Source: Rickettsiales bacterium (GTDB taxonomy: Bacteria > Pseudomonadota > Alphaproteobacteria > Rickettsiales > UBA1997). Taken from it: a stretch of DNA of 36,004 nucleotides. Below, piece by piece: positions 9,416 to 16,952 of the stretch. How positions within the stretch are numbered: position 1 is the stretch's first letter; each line of letters opens with the position of its first letter. The notes beneath the pieces were generated by a model that was given only the letters and a program-made list of their open reading frames with translations, searched no databases and was not told the origin of the DNA. A program made the position numbers and the translations under genes. The stretch is from assembly GCA_017475895.1 (NCBI GenBank), contig JAFVEQ010000032.1, positions 1-36,004 of the forward strand, read 5' to 3'.

Positions 9416-10324
9416 TTAAAATTCTCTAAATTCGCTTATTTTTTCAGCAAGTTGCTTCAGTTCCTTTACGGTTATGTGTTGTTTTGTATCGGTGGAAGAT
9501 GTGCCACACTCTACCAATATTCCATCATAGAGAAAATCACCATTTAAATCTTTAATTTTCATGGCTTCCACTGTACCATCAACTATTTCATCTCTAAGCT
9601 GTGGACCAAAAGAATGACTTGGATCAAAAAATAATTTTATACCATTAACATTCATCTTAGTTCTCATAGCAGTCTTATGCACCGGATCACTTCTGAAAAG
9701 ACTTTTCACTTCAGAATCAATCCCTCTGTGAATCAAAATTTTTCTTTCATTTGGTAATTGTGAATAGGTCGTTAAACCAATCCAACTTCTCTCCATAGGA
9801 GCAGAACAATTATTTTCTTCACTATCTTTTACAGAAATGCCAAGATTTTTAGGATTTTTGAACCCCAACAGCCAATTTTTATTTTTTTCACAATATTTTG
9901 ACATGTGCAATATTGACCAACCCAATTGATTAACCGTAGAATTCCACAGCAAAACAGGTCCCTTCAATTGTCTACTAAACAGTGGCATCTGAATATACGG
10001 ATTCACAACCTCCGTTGCCACTATACAATTAAATTTATCTTGGATCTTTTTTGCCATAGTTACTGATGGTAAATCCTCAAGTTCATCAAAGGACCTACCC
10101 TCCATCAACAGCCGTAAATTATGATTGAAAACTTCAAAATCCATTCCCATACCATCACCATCACTATTATAGAATGTTCTTGACTTCAAGCCTACAATTC
10201 TTGTTCCATTGACTACCCTTCTACCATTAACCTCAATACTTAAAATTTCTTCTATTTCATCTATACTATTTTCGTTGACAGAACAGGGACCAGCTATTAT
10301 ATTAACATAATCTCCATCTGTCAT
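9416..10324 (-). CDS. Probable DAHP synthase (DAHP synthetase I family)
   Basis: The expected reaction is condensation of phosphoenolpyruvate with erythrose 4-phosphate to DAHP, the entry to the shikimate pathway. The protein starts with the family motif IIAGPCSVNE (residues 9-18) and keeps VATEVVNPYIQMP, DPSHSFGPQLRDE and a C-terminal GILVECGTSSTD segment. At 302 residues it is shorter than the 350-residue AroF/G/H enzymes and diverges from them, so I give no symbol. KDO-8-phosphate synthase shares the superfamily, but the position directly upstream of aroB-aroE-aroD favours DAHP synthase. A good Shine-Dalgarno (AAGGAG, about 10334-10339) supports the start. Confidence 0.8.
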   Translation of the reverse strand: MTDGDYVNIIAGPCSVNENSIDEIEEILSIEVNGRRVVNGTRIVGLKSRTFYNSDGDGMGMDFEVFNHNLRLLMEGRSFDELEDLPSVTMAKKIQDKFNCIVATEVVNPYIQMPLFSRQLKGPVLLWNSTVNQLGWSILHMSKYCEKNKNWLLGFKNPKNLGISVKDSEENNCSAPMERSWIGLTTYSQLPNERKILIHRGIDSEVKSLFRSDPVHKTAMRTKMNVNGIKLFFDPSHSFGPQLRDEIVDGTVEAMKIKDLNGDFLYDGILVECGTSSTDTKQHITVKELKQLAEKISEFREF

Positions 10325-10384
10325 TTTTATTCTCCTTTTAACTATTTTTCAGCCGTATTATAAATTTTTGCTACGTCTTCAGGC

Positions 10385-10460
10385 TGGTCAGGGTAATCGG
10401 ACTTGAACCGACGACCTATTGCTCCCGAAGCAATCGCGCTACCAACTGCGCTATACCCTG
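10385..10460 (-). tRNA. tRNA-Pro(CGG)
   Basis: The acceptor arm CAGGGTA pairs perfectly with TACCCTG; the anticodon stem ATTGC/GCAAT encloses loop TTCGGGA, giving anticodon CGG with the G37 expected for proline. A discriminator and CCA are encoded (10385-10388). The 3' end lies 60 nt upstream of the DAHP synthase start on the same strand with no terminator between, so the tRNA and the aro operon may share a transcript. Confidence 0.95.
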
Positions 10461-10475
10461 ACAACTTATGAGTTA

Positions 10476-10503
10476 ATGGTATATTTTTTTTTCTAAAAAT
10501 CAA
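10476..10503 (-). promoter_or_regulatory. Promoter of tRNA-Pro and possibly the aro operon
   Basis: On the minus strand TTGATT (10498-10503), a 16-nt spacer and TACCAT (10476-10481) lie just before the tRNA. No other clear promoter is seen between the tRNA and the DAHP synthase gene. Confidence 0.45.
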
Positions 10504-10581
10504 TATTTATATTAATTAAAATCATTGATATTTCTAAAATTACAATTAATATTTACATACCGTTAACAACATTATAATAGC

Positions 10582-11046
10582 ATGAATTGGGATGAATACT
10601 ATATGTCAATAGCATGGACAGTATCAGAAAAATCTAAAGATCCATCAACAAAGGTTGGTTGTGTTATAGTTTCCGCTGACAATGAGCCAATTTCCTTTGG
10701 CTACAACGGTTTTGTGGCTGGCTGTGATGAAAACTATATGACCTTTGAACGACCATATAAAGATATGATGAGTATTCACGCGGAAATGAACGCGTTGATA
10801 TTTGCTAAAAGATCACTAAAGGGAGCACGAGTTTATTGTACCCATATATCATGCGAAAACTGTATGAAACATCTTTTGCAGGCCGGAATTAAAGAAATAA
10901 TATACGACAAGTGCGACACCAACGGTGGATTCATAAACGATGACAGAAAAAAAGTCATAACCAGTTTAATAAAATCTACAGGTTTAATTGTTAGAAACGT
11001 CAACAATGGCAAGACATTTCTAGAAGAAATAAACGTGGATGCCTAA
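10582..11046 (+). CDS. dCMP deaminase (cytidine/deoxycytidylate deaminase family)
   Basis: The 154-residue protein belongs to the zinc-dependent deaminase fold and most resembles dCMP deaminases of the ComEB type, which make dUMP for thymidylate synthesis. The zinc and proton-shuttle motif HAEMNA (His66, Glu68) and the pair Cys91-x-x-Cys94 in SCENCMKH are intact. The N-terminus MNWDEYYMSIAWTVSEKSKD fits the family and fixes the start, yet no Shine-Dalgarno precedes it. A perfect TATAAT lies at 10573-10578, too close to the start for an ordinary leader. It is convergent with the glycosyltransferase (7 nt between stops). It is not TadA: the sequence surrounding the motifs follows dCMP deaminases. 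Confidence 0.85.
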   Translation: MNWDEYYMSIAWTVSEKSKDPSTKVGCVIVSADNEPISFGYNGFVAGCDENYMTFERPYKDMMSIHAEMNALIFAKRSLKGARVYCTHISCENCMKHLLQAGIKEIIYDKCDTNGGFINDDRKKVITSLIKSTGLIVRNVNNGKTFLEEINVDA

Positions 11047-11053
11047 CAAATTA

Positions 11054-12163
11054 CTATAGGTTGATTAATCTTGTAATTTGTTTATCCAAGGAGTACTGTC
11101 CTATTTTATTATAGGCATTCTCACTGGCTTTTTTCATCGTTTCATAGTTATTAATGGCAAAATCCATTTTTTCAGCTAAAAGATTTGCATCCAATGGTTG
11201 TGTTTCAAATCTATAATTTGTTTTAACCTGCCACCATATTTTATCACTATCCTTAGCTGGCCATATTTTTTCAACATCTTCTAGGTCTTTAGCCTCCACC
11301 ATCAAATATTCATTTTCCGTTAAAATATCGCTCAAAAAACCAATTCTATTACCCATAATTGGAACTCTGTAGGAAATTGCCTCCGGTATAACCATACCTA
11401 TATCTTCCTTGTAGGTGGAAAATACAAAAACATCTAGTTTATTGTAAAATGTATCCTTATCACTAACTTTACCAACAAATTTAACATAATCGCCTAATTT
11501 TAAATCATTAACCAGCTGTTTTAACTCCTCTTCTTTGCTACCACCTCCACCAATAAAAACCTGAAAATTTGTGTATTTTTTTCTTAAAATATCACTTGCC
11601 AGTATAACCTGCCTAAACCCTTTTGTTTCTATGAAAGCACCAAGACAACCAAAGGTAAATTTTTCTTGTTTTTGTTTATTGATTCTATTTTCATCAAGCT
11701 CCACCATATAGGGGAAATACATTATCTTATTATTTGGATAATCAACCTTAAGATTATCATAATGATATTTTTTTGCCGGTAAAATACCCTGCAACCATCT
11801 TTTTGACTTGTATAATTTTTTTGCACCTTCACCAAATATTGATACATAACTTTTTATACCAAGTACTTTAGTAATAGCCAACTGTATTCTGTGTATATCG
11901 TGTATTATAGCTATTGCATTTTTCCTATTGAACATGTAAATAAACGAATATTGAAAAAATGCTAATAGTCTATTATTGGAAACCGTTTTTATTCTAATTT
12001 TATCATCATTAATGTTGTTTAATACTCTATAAAGCTCTAGATTTCTTTTATTTATTATACACAACACATCATGTTGCTGCTTTAATGACTCTTTAGTTAT
12101 ATTTATGAAAAAACTTGTTGTACCGTTTATATTCAAATGCATATTAGAATTTATGATTAACAT
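11054..12163 (-). CDS. Glycosyltransferase family 4 (GT-B fold)
   Basis: This 369-residue cytosolic protein has the two-domain GT-B layout of retaining GT4 enzymes. The C-terminal nucleotide-sugar domain shows FGCLGAFIETKGF, FIGGGGSKEEELKQL, VKFVGKVSDKDTFYNKLDVF and an intact EX7E motif (EDIGMVIPE) followed by AISYRVPIMGN. The N-terminal half is variable, as usual for the acceptor-binding domain. No membrane segment or signal peptide is seen. It probably adds a sugar to a cell-surface glycan, but neither donor nor acceptor can be named. No other glycan genes adjoin it. A CACATAA/TTATGTG inverted repeat (12166-12193) covers the region just before its start. Confidence 0.85.
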   Translation of the reverse strand: MLIINSNMHLNINGTTSFFINITKESLKQQHDVLCIINKRNLELYRVLNNINDDKIRIKTVSNNRLLAFFQYSFIYMFNRKNAIAIIHDIHRIQLAITKVLGIKSYVSIFGEGAKKLYKSKRWLQGILPAKKYHYDNLKVDYPNNKIMYFPYMVELDENRINKQKQEKFTFGCLGAFIETKGFRQVILASDILRKKYTNFQVFIGGGGSKEEELKQLVNDLKLGDYVKFVGKVSDKDTFYNKLDVFVFSTYKEDIGMVIPEAISYRVPIMGNRIGFLSDILTENEYLMVEAKDLEDVEKIWPAKDSDKIWWQVKTNYRFETQPLDANLLAEKMDFAINNYETMKKASENAYNKIGQYSLDKQITRLINL

Positions 12164-12271
12164 ATCACATAATATATTATTACTTTTTATGTGAAATTAC
12201 GCTATTTTTTCAAAAAAAGCAATAATTTTCTACATCAAGGGGTTTATTTTACCAATTAACTGAAGTAAAAA

Positions 12272-12348
12272 TGGCGCACACGAGGAGGTTCGAACTCCCA
12301 ACCGCCAGATTCGCGGTCTGGTACTCTATCCAATTGAGCTACGTGTGC
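12272..12348 (-). tRNA. tRNA-Arg(GCG) with C33
   Basis: Read on the minus strand the 77-nt tRNA has acceptor GCACACG/CGTGTGC, discriminator G and encoded CCA; D-stem GCTC/GAGT with A20 (an arginine identity base); and anticodon stem CCAGA/TCTGG. The loop is CCGCGAA, which gives C33 and anticodon GCG (12312-12314). The rest matches tRNA-Arg(ACG) types, whose loop is usually CTACGAA. C35 and G36 keep arginine identity, and GCG would read CGU and CGC. The gene has its own promoter. Confidence 0.9.
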
Positions 12349-12358
12349 CTATGGCTAC

Positions 12359-12387
12359 ATTATAAATTAAAAAAATATTGTTTTCAA
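12359..12387 (-). promoter_or_regulatory. Promoter of tRNA-Arg
   Basis: On the minus strand TTGAAA (12382-12387), a 17-nt spacer and a perfect TATAAT (12359-12364) lie immediately before the tRNA. Confidence 0.7.
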
Positions 12388-12431
12388 TAAGTTTTTACTT
12401 ACATCTATAAAATTTTTATACCGGTATAGAA

Positions 12432-12460
12432 CAAAAAAACACCCGAAATACTCGAGTGTT
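12432..12460 (-). terminator. Rho-independent terminator of rpmE
   Basis: On the minus strand a 9-bp stem (AACACTCGA / TCGGGTGTT, one G-T pair) with a 5-nt loop is followed by seven T. It starts 24 nt after the rpmE stop. Confidence 0.9.
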
Positions 12461-12483
12461 CCAGATAAAAATAATCTTATATC

Positions 12484-12705
12484 CTATTCACTAAAAACGT
12501 CTCCAAATTTCTTCTTAAATTTAGATACTCTATCATTGTTAACGTTTAAAAATGTACCCTGCCCTGTTTTCCATGCTGGGTGATTAAGTGGATCAACATC
12601 TAATTTGATTGAGTCCGATTTGCAGGAACTCATTACAGTGAAGCTCGTCCCATCACTCAAAATAACCTTCACCTCGTGTTCCACTGGATGTATTTCTTTT
12701 TTCAT
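12484..12705 (-). CDS. rpmE: Ribosomal protein L31
   Basis: L31 is a small 50S subunit protein. The 73-residue product begins MKKEIHPVEHEVKVILSDG and keeps the family pattern through HPAWKTGQ and RVSKFKKKFG. The open frame extends upstream to 12798, but the extra 31 codons are hydrophobic AT-rich sequence unlike any L31, so I start at ATG 12703-12705. Only one Cys (SSCKSD) is present, so this is a form without the four-Cys zinc site. It is monocistronic with a clear terminator. No good Shine-Dalgarno is visible. Confidence 0.95.
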   Translation of the reverse strand: MKKEIHPVEHEVKVILSDGTSFTVMSSCKSDSIKLDVDPLNHPAWKTGQGTFLNVNNDRVSKFKKKFGDVFSE

Positions 12706-12854
12706 TTTTTTTGATTTTACTGTTTTTAAAAAAATAATTACCTGTATAATAAAAGTGTTTATATAAAAAGCAAGGGAAAAATTAATAATTTTTATCAAAA
12801 AAATATCGATTTAAAACTTGGAATTTATGAAACAAATACAAATTGTTTTTGTAA

Positions 12855-13982
12855 TTAACCATTGAACTTTAAAGCAATTTTTCCACCATCCATCATAATT
12901 TTATTTTCTAACTTAAGTTTAATTAAGGTGGAATTGATACTATTCAAATCAAAATCAAGATTATCAATAAGACTGTCAATATTTATCAACGTATAACTTA
13001 ATTTTGATAGAATAACCGATTCTAGGTCCATTTCATTTTCATCTTTATTATCGTTTCCCTCTTCATCACCGTTATTTTCTTTTGTTTCATATTCAACAAA
13101 TTTTGCATCCTTTAGGCTATTGTTGTTGTGTATAAAACATTCATCGGGAATAAAACTTTCCAAACAGGATATAATATCCTTTGAGTCGACAACCATAGTC
13201 GCCCCATCCTGCAGTAATTTATTTGAACCAGCACACCTTTCGTCGTACGGACTACCTGGAAATACCATAATTTCTCTGTTAAATTTTAAAGCCTGTTTAA
13301 CCGTATGCATTGTACCGGATGTTTTGCCCGCCTCCACTACAAGAACACCCCTAGAAAGTCCAGCAATTATCCTATTTCTCATTATAAAATTTTCGGGTTT
13401 TGGTGCCATGTGTAGTGGAAATTCTGTTATTATAAGCCCGTTATTATTTAGTATTTCATAGTATAAATATTCATTTTCTTTTGGATAAATTACATCAATT
13501 CCAGAACCCAAAACTGCAATTGTACCATTCTCCAGTGAACCTATGTGTGCCGACGAATCTATACCCTTAGCCAACCCTGAAACCACTATGTAACCATAGT
13601 TTGATATTTCTTTTGATATTTTTTTGGAAAAATTAAATGTATTTATGGAACAATTTCTCGAACCTACTACCGCAAGAGTTTTAGTATTCTTTAATAGATC
13701 TATATTTCCTCTACAACTCAAAACAAACGGGTATGAATCTGTATTTTTTAATAGTTTTGGATACTCTTCATCTTCACATGTTATCATTTTTACGTCAAGT
13801 TTATCACATTCCTCAATTTCTTTTTTGATTTTACTCTCTTCAACCAAATTAATATTAATTTTATGCGAAACATTAATTATATCAGTAAAACTTCCATACG
13901 CTTTCAAAAGCGTGCGAATCGTGTAATTTGATAAACTTCTTGACAACCTAATTATATTAAATTTTTCCAGCTCACTATCCAT
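12855..13982 (-). CDS. dprA: DNA-processing protein DprA (Smf)
   Basis: DprA binds incoming single-stranded DNA and loads RecA during natural transformation. The 375-residue protein has the Rossmann-like core with AVVGSRNCS, SGLAKGID, AVLGSGIDVIYPKEN, FIMRNRIIAGLSRGVLVVEA and FPGSPYDERCAGSNKLLQDGA. After an acidic linker (around 320-335) comes a C-terminal helical region that fits the winged-helix DML1 domain of many DprA proteins. It ends a run frr-uppS-(CdsA position)-SH3-dprA with gaps or overlaps of a few bases. The presence of DprA alone does not prove natural competence. Confidence 0.95.
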   Translation of the reverse strand: MDSELEKFNIIRLSRSLSNYTIRTLLKAYGSFTDIINVSHKININLVEESKIKKEIEECDKLDVKMITCEDEEYPKLLKNTDSYPFVLSCRGNIDLLKNTKTLAVVGSRNCSINTFNFSKKISKEISNYGYIVVSGLAKGIDSSAHIGSLENGTIAVLGSGIDVIYPKENEYLYYEILNNNGLIITEFPLHMAPKPENFIMRNRIIAGLSRGVLVVEAGKTSGTMHTVKQALKFNREIMVFPGSPYDERCAGSNKLLQDGATMVVDSKDIISCLESFIPDECFIHNNNSLKDAKFVEYETKENNGDEEGNDNKDENEMDLESVILSKLSYTLINIDSLIDNLDFDLNSINSTLIKLKLENKIMMDGGKIALKFNG

Positions 13983-13987
13983 TTTTT

Positions 13988-14473
13988 TTATCTATCAATT
14001 TCTTCCTCAAGACCCCATATCGCGGTCTTATCTATCCAACCTTTATTTTTACTTATTTTAATTTTACACCTATTAAACTTGCACTTTAAAAGTCTTCCTA
14101 TTACATTTTTTTCTATCCTATATACTGGGTATGACTCTTTGTTATAGTTTGAATACAAAAGTTGATTGTCTTTAATAACTATAACAGTTCTTGCCTTTGA
14201 CAATAGGTGTTCACTTATCCATCCACTATCGCCATCTTTATCAATAACTTTTAACCACTTATCATATTCACCAACAACCTTCACCGGTATGTTTTTCAAT
14301 TTATAGGTAAACAATATTGGAAATTCAAGACTCGGCCCTGCCCTTAAATTAACTTCATTAAACTTTAGAGACATAAAAACTGTATTTTTGGTAGCCGAAA
14401 ACACCTCTCTGATGCTTGTAATAAACAACAACAAAACCAAAATTTTTAGCCCCTTTACCAGTTTATCAATCAT
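13988..14473 (-). CDS. Secreted SH3-domain protein
   Basis: The 161-residue protein starts with a basic-hydrophobic signal segment (about 7-26, ending near FSA) and continues with bacterial SH3-like repeats: FNEVNLRAGPSLEFPILFTY, KWLKVIDKDGDSGWISEHLL, and a second, weaker copy in the C-terminal half ending NKGWIDKTAIWG. This matches the COG3807-type SH3 proteins common in Alphaproteobacteria, thought to act in the periplasm or on the envelope, perhaps binding peptidoglycan. The exact role is unknown. Its ATG overlaps the stop of the preceding membrane protein (ATGA), and dprA follows 5 nt after it. Confidence 0.85.
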   Translation of the reverse strand: MIDKLVKGLKILVLLLFITSIREVFSATKNTVFMSLKFNEVNLRAGPSLEFPILFTYKLKNIPVKVVGEYDKWLKVIDKDGDSGWISEHLLSKARTVIVIKDNQLLYSNYNKESYPVYRIEKNVIGRLLKCKFNRCKIKISKNKGWIDKTAIWGLEEEIDR

Positions 14474-15153
14474 GCTATAACTTTTAATGAAATTAATAAA
14501 GCAATCAACGGAAACACCAAAACAAAGTTACTATAAACACTTAATATAATAACATTATAATTGTTGATGTATGATGCACCATTAATAATTTTTTCATATA
14601 TAATCTTCTGAATCAAAACGGCAACAGCTAATAGAACATTAACAATTATAAATAATATCAATTTTTGTTTCAGAAAAATTGATGAAATAATACCAATAAC
14701 CACCGACATAACAATAACACCAATACGTGTAAAACCTTTGTGTTCGTCATTTACTATTCCATCCAGAACATCTTCGTATACATTGGAGACAATTTTTAAG
14801 AAAAAAACAGCAAGAAACAACCATAAAAATATATCGTCACTTTTCTTTGTGTTCAGTATGTAAATGTATGAAAATGTCGGAAACACAGTATACAAATAAA
14901 ACAAAATATTTTTATACTTCACTTCAATATCTACATTTTTCAAATTACTTGTTAAAACAAACAATGTATTTACAGCTAAAAACACCGATAAACTTCTACT
15001 AAAAAGACTTATTAAAAGAAACAGTGCCGACAACAAAAAAGTCACTAGACTGGATCTATTGTAAATCGTTTTGTTTGTCACGAGGTTTTTAAGATGTAAA
15101 CCCACAAAACTAAATAATTTAACGATTTTATCTTTTAGCCTTTCTTTCTCCAT
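14470..15153 (-). CDS. Polytopic membrane protein in the cdsA position
   Basis: The 227-residue protein has about six hydrophobic membrane segments, beginning near residue 35. It overlaps uppS by 26 nt, where phosphatidate cytidylyltransferase (cdsA) sits in the common bacterial order frr-uppS-cdsA. The CdsA signature, a cytosolic loop rich in Lys and Asp ending in HGGxxDRxD, is not present; the C-terminal loop instead reads NGASYINNYNV before the last membrane segment. The middle segment WLFLAVFFLKIVSNVYEDVL only faintly recalls CdsA. It may be a degenerate or very divergent CdsA relative, or an unrelated replacement. Activity should not be assumed. Confidence 0.6.
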   Translation of the reverse strand: MEKERLKDKIVKLFSFVGLHLKNLVTNKTIYNRSSLVTFLLSALFLLISLFSRSLSVFLAVNTLFVLTSNLKNVDIEVKYKNILFYLYTVFPTFSYIYILNTKKSDDIFLWLFLAVFFLKIVSNVYEDVLDGIVNDEHKGFTRIGVIVMSVVIGIISSIFLKQKLILFIIVNVLLAVAVLIQKIIYEKIINGASYINNYNVIILSVYSNFVLVFPLIALLISLKVIA

Positions 15154-15847
15154 AAGTCCTCACCCTATGTTTAAAGTCTTCAATGGCCAAATCCAGTTGT
15201 TTTTCATCAAAATCCGGCCATAAAGTGTCAGTAAAATACAGTTCCGAATAACTCATTTCCCACAAAAGGAAGTTACTCAGCCTCAAAACTCCACCGGTCC
15301 TAATTATTAAATCTGGGTATGCTATATCCGGATTATACAAATATTTTTTAAATGTATTTTCGTCTATATCATCAACACTTATGATGTTATTTTTAACATC
15401 TTCAGCAATTTTTTTTGAAGCATCAACTATTTCTCTTCTGCCACCGTAGTTAAAAGCCACATTTAAAGCGAATTTGTTATCTTTTGTTTTTTCTTCAACT
15501 TCTTTTATTTTATCCAATATATCTTTATCAATTTTATTTTCCAGACTAGCACCAATAACCTTTAACTTTATATTGCTCTTATAAAATTTATCTGCATTGG
15601 CATTCATGTAGTACTTCAACAATCGCATCAGGGCACCAATTTCACTTGGTGGCCTTTTCCAATTTTCAGTAGAAAAAGCAAACACGGTTAAAGATTCAAC
15701 ACCTATCTTGAGACAGTAGTTCACGATTCTAATGAAACTCTCAGCACCCCTTTTGTGTCCGTATCTTATCTTAAAATCCTGCCTCTGAGCCCATCTACCA
15801 TTTCCATCCATTATTATTGCTATATTTTTTGGAAAATTACCCTCCAT
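15128..15847 (-). CDS. uppS: Undecaprenyl (polyprenyl) diphosphate synthase
   Basis: This cis-prenyltransferase elongates farnesyl diphosphate with isopentenyl units to the lipid carrier used for peptidoglycan and other surface polymers. The 239-residue protein has the catalytic motif IAIIMDGNGRWA (Asp14), GHKRGAE, the FAFSTENWKRP segment, NYGGRREI and the C-terminal PDLIIRTGGVLRLSNFLLWE. A strong Shine-Dalgarno AGGAGG (15852-15857) precedes ATG 15845-15847. It lies 14 nt after frr. Confidence 0.97.
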   Translation of the reverse strand: MEGNFPKNIAIIMDGNGRWAQRQDFKIRYGHKRGAESFIRIVNYCLKIGVESLTVFAFSTENWKRPPSEIGALMRLLKYYMNANADKFYKSNIKLKVIGASLENKIDKDILDKIKEVEEKTKDNKFALNVAFNYGGRREIVDASKKIAEDVKNNIISVDDIDENTFKKYLYNPDIAYPDLIIRTGGVLRLSNFLLWEMSYSELYFTDTLWPDFDEKQLDLAIEDFKHRVRTYGERKAKR

Positions 15848-15861
15848 TTTGCCTCCTGATA

Positions 15862-16410
15862 CTATAAAGTTAATAAATCCTTCTCTTTAATGGATACTAA
15901 ATCATCTACCATTTTACAATATTTATCCGTAAATTCCTGAATTTTACCTTCATTATCTCTAACCAAATCTTCACTAAACTCCTTTGCAACTTTTTTTATA
16001 CTTTCAAGCCCATCCTTTCTGGCATTTCTTATGGCAATTTTTTTGTCTTCACCATAACGTTTTACTATTTTACAAAGTTCCTTTCTTCTCTCTTCGCTCA
16101 ATTTCGGTATATTAATTCTTATCAACATACCATCAACCATTGGATTTAAACCCAAATTGGCAGCAATTATAGCCTTTTCTATGTGCGAAACCGTACCCTT
16201 GTCCCATGCCTGAACAACTATTGTTGACGAATCACTCACCGACACACTGGCAACCTGCTTCAGTGGCATATAGGAACCGTAGGACTCTACCTTTACCGTA
16301 TCCAATAAACTTGGATTTGCACGACCAGTACTAACCGTTCCTAAGTCTCGTTTCAACGATTCTATTGCCTTTTCCATTAAACTCTTTGTACTGTTTAAAA
16401 TATTTTCCAT
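15862..16410 (-). CDS. frr: Ribosome recycling factor
   Basis: RRF splits post-termination ribosomes together with EF-G. The 182-residue length is normal. Conserved stretches include STGRANPSLLD, YGSYMPLKQVASVS, and the C-terminal region IPKLSEERRKELCKIVKRYG followed by IAIRNARKDG. It starts the recognisable frr-uppS cluster. Upstream there is a small unknown gene instead of the pyrH often found in other bacteria. Confidence 0.97.
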   Translation of the reverse strand: MENILNSTKSLMEKAIESLKRDLGTVSTGRANPSLLDTVKVESYGSYMPLKQVASVSVSDSSTIVVQAWDKGTVSHIEKAIIAANLGLNPMVDGMLIRINIPKLSEERRKELCKIVKRYGEDKKIAIRNARKDGLESIKKVAKEFSEDLVRDNEGKIQEFTDKYCKMVDDLVSIKEKDLLTL

Positions 16411-16421
16411 AATTTACCTAT

Positions 16422-16721
16422 TTATTTATTATTGTATATTTCATATAATTTATTTTTGTAAACGTATATGTATTCAAGAAAATCATCAAGTATTCTCACT
16501 ATTTCTTTTTTTATTGAACTGTCATCATTTTTCAACAGAATAACATATTTCTCCATCAATACATCAGCCGTCTCTTTTATTTTGTTAACAATTGGCATAA
16601 GGACATCAAACTTCACACCACTATCAACATCCTCAAGTTTCAAGATTTCAACCTTAATTTTCTCAGATAGATCGTAGTATGCTATTATCTTATTGTAAAT
16701 GTCCTCCTTGTAATTTGTCAT
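16422..16721 (-). CDS. Small helical protein of unknown function
   Basis: I do not recognise this 99-residue protein. It is predicted to be nearly all helix, with alternating charged and hydrophobic residues (for example YYDLSEKIKVEILKLEDVDS and DDFLEYIYVYKNKLYEIYNN), with no membrane segment and no Cys. I start at ATG 16719-16721; an in-frame GTG lies at 16737-16739. It is 11 nt upstream of frr and probably in the same transcript. Its place could suggest a role in translation, but that is only positional. Confidence 0.6.
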   Translation of the reverse strand: MTNYKEDIYNKIIAYYDLSEKIKVEILKLEDVDSGVKFDVLMPIVNKIKETADVLMEKYVILLKNDDSSIKKEIVRILDDFLEYIYVYKNKLYEIYNNK

Positions 16722-16752
16722 TAACAACTTATGTAACACAAAGCTAGCATCA

Positions 16753-16780
16753 ATAATATATTTAAAATATTATAAATCAA
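16753..16780 (-). promoter_or_regulatory. Promoter of the frr-uppS-dprA operon
   Basis: On the minus strand TTGATT (16775-16780), a 16-nt spacer and TATTAT (16753-16758) precede the small gene before frr. Confidence 0.5.
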
Positions 16781-16836
16781 CAGAAAAATTACAACAACTT
16801 ACAATTCAGATGGCAACTAATATCCGTAAATAAAAC

Positions 16837-16865
16837 TTGACTATAAAATTAATCTTTAATAAGAT
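16837..16865 (+). promoter_or_regulatory. Promoter of rpsA
   Basis: TTGACT (16837-16842), a 17-nt spacer and TAAGAT (16860-16865) predict a leader of about 80 nt before the rpsA start. The leader contains AGGGG (16894-16898) and CCCCT (16935-16939), which could close a hairpin directly in front of the start region. Confidence 0.5.
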
Positions 16866-16952
16866 TGCGGTGTAAATTAGTACATCAAGATAAAGGGGTC
16901 TTGCTGAGAATACTGTTTACAATATTATTAACTTCCCCTAAAAGAAAATAAA

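Noticed and set aside
12706..12798. N-terminal extension of rpmE by 31 codons
   Set aside because: The added residues are hydrophobic AT-rich sequence not found in L31 proteins; the family start MKKEIHP is at 12705.
16890..16912. TPP riboswitch-like GGGGTCTTGCTGAGA before rpsA
   Set aside because: The CTGAGA resemblance stands alone; the matching ACCC and GAACCTGAT parts of a TPP aptamer are absent and the gene is not a thiamine gene.
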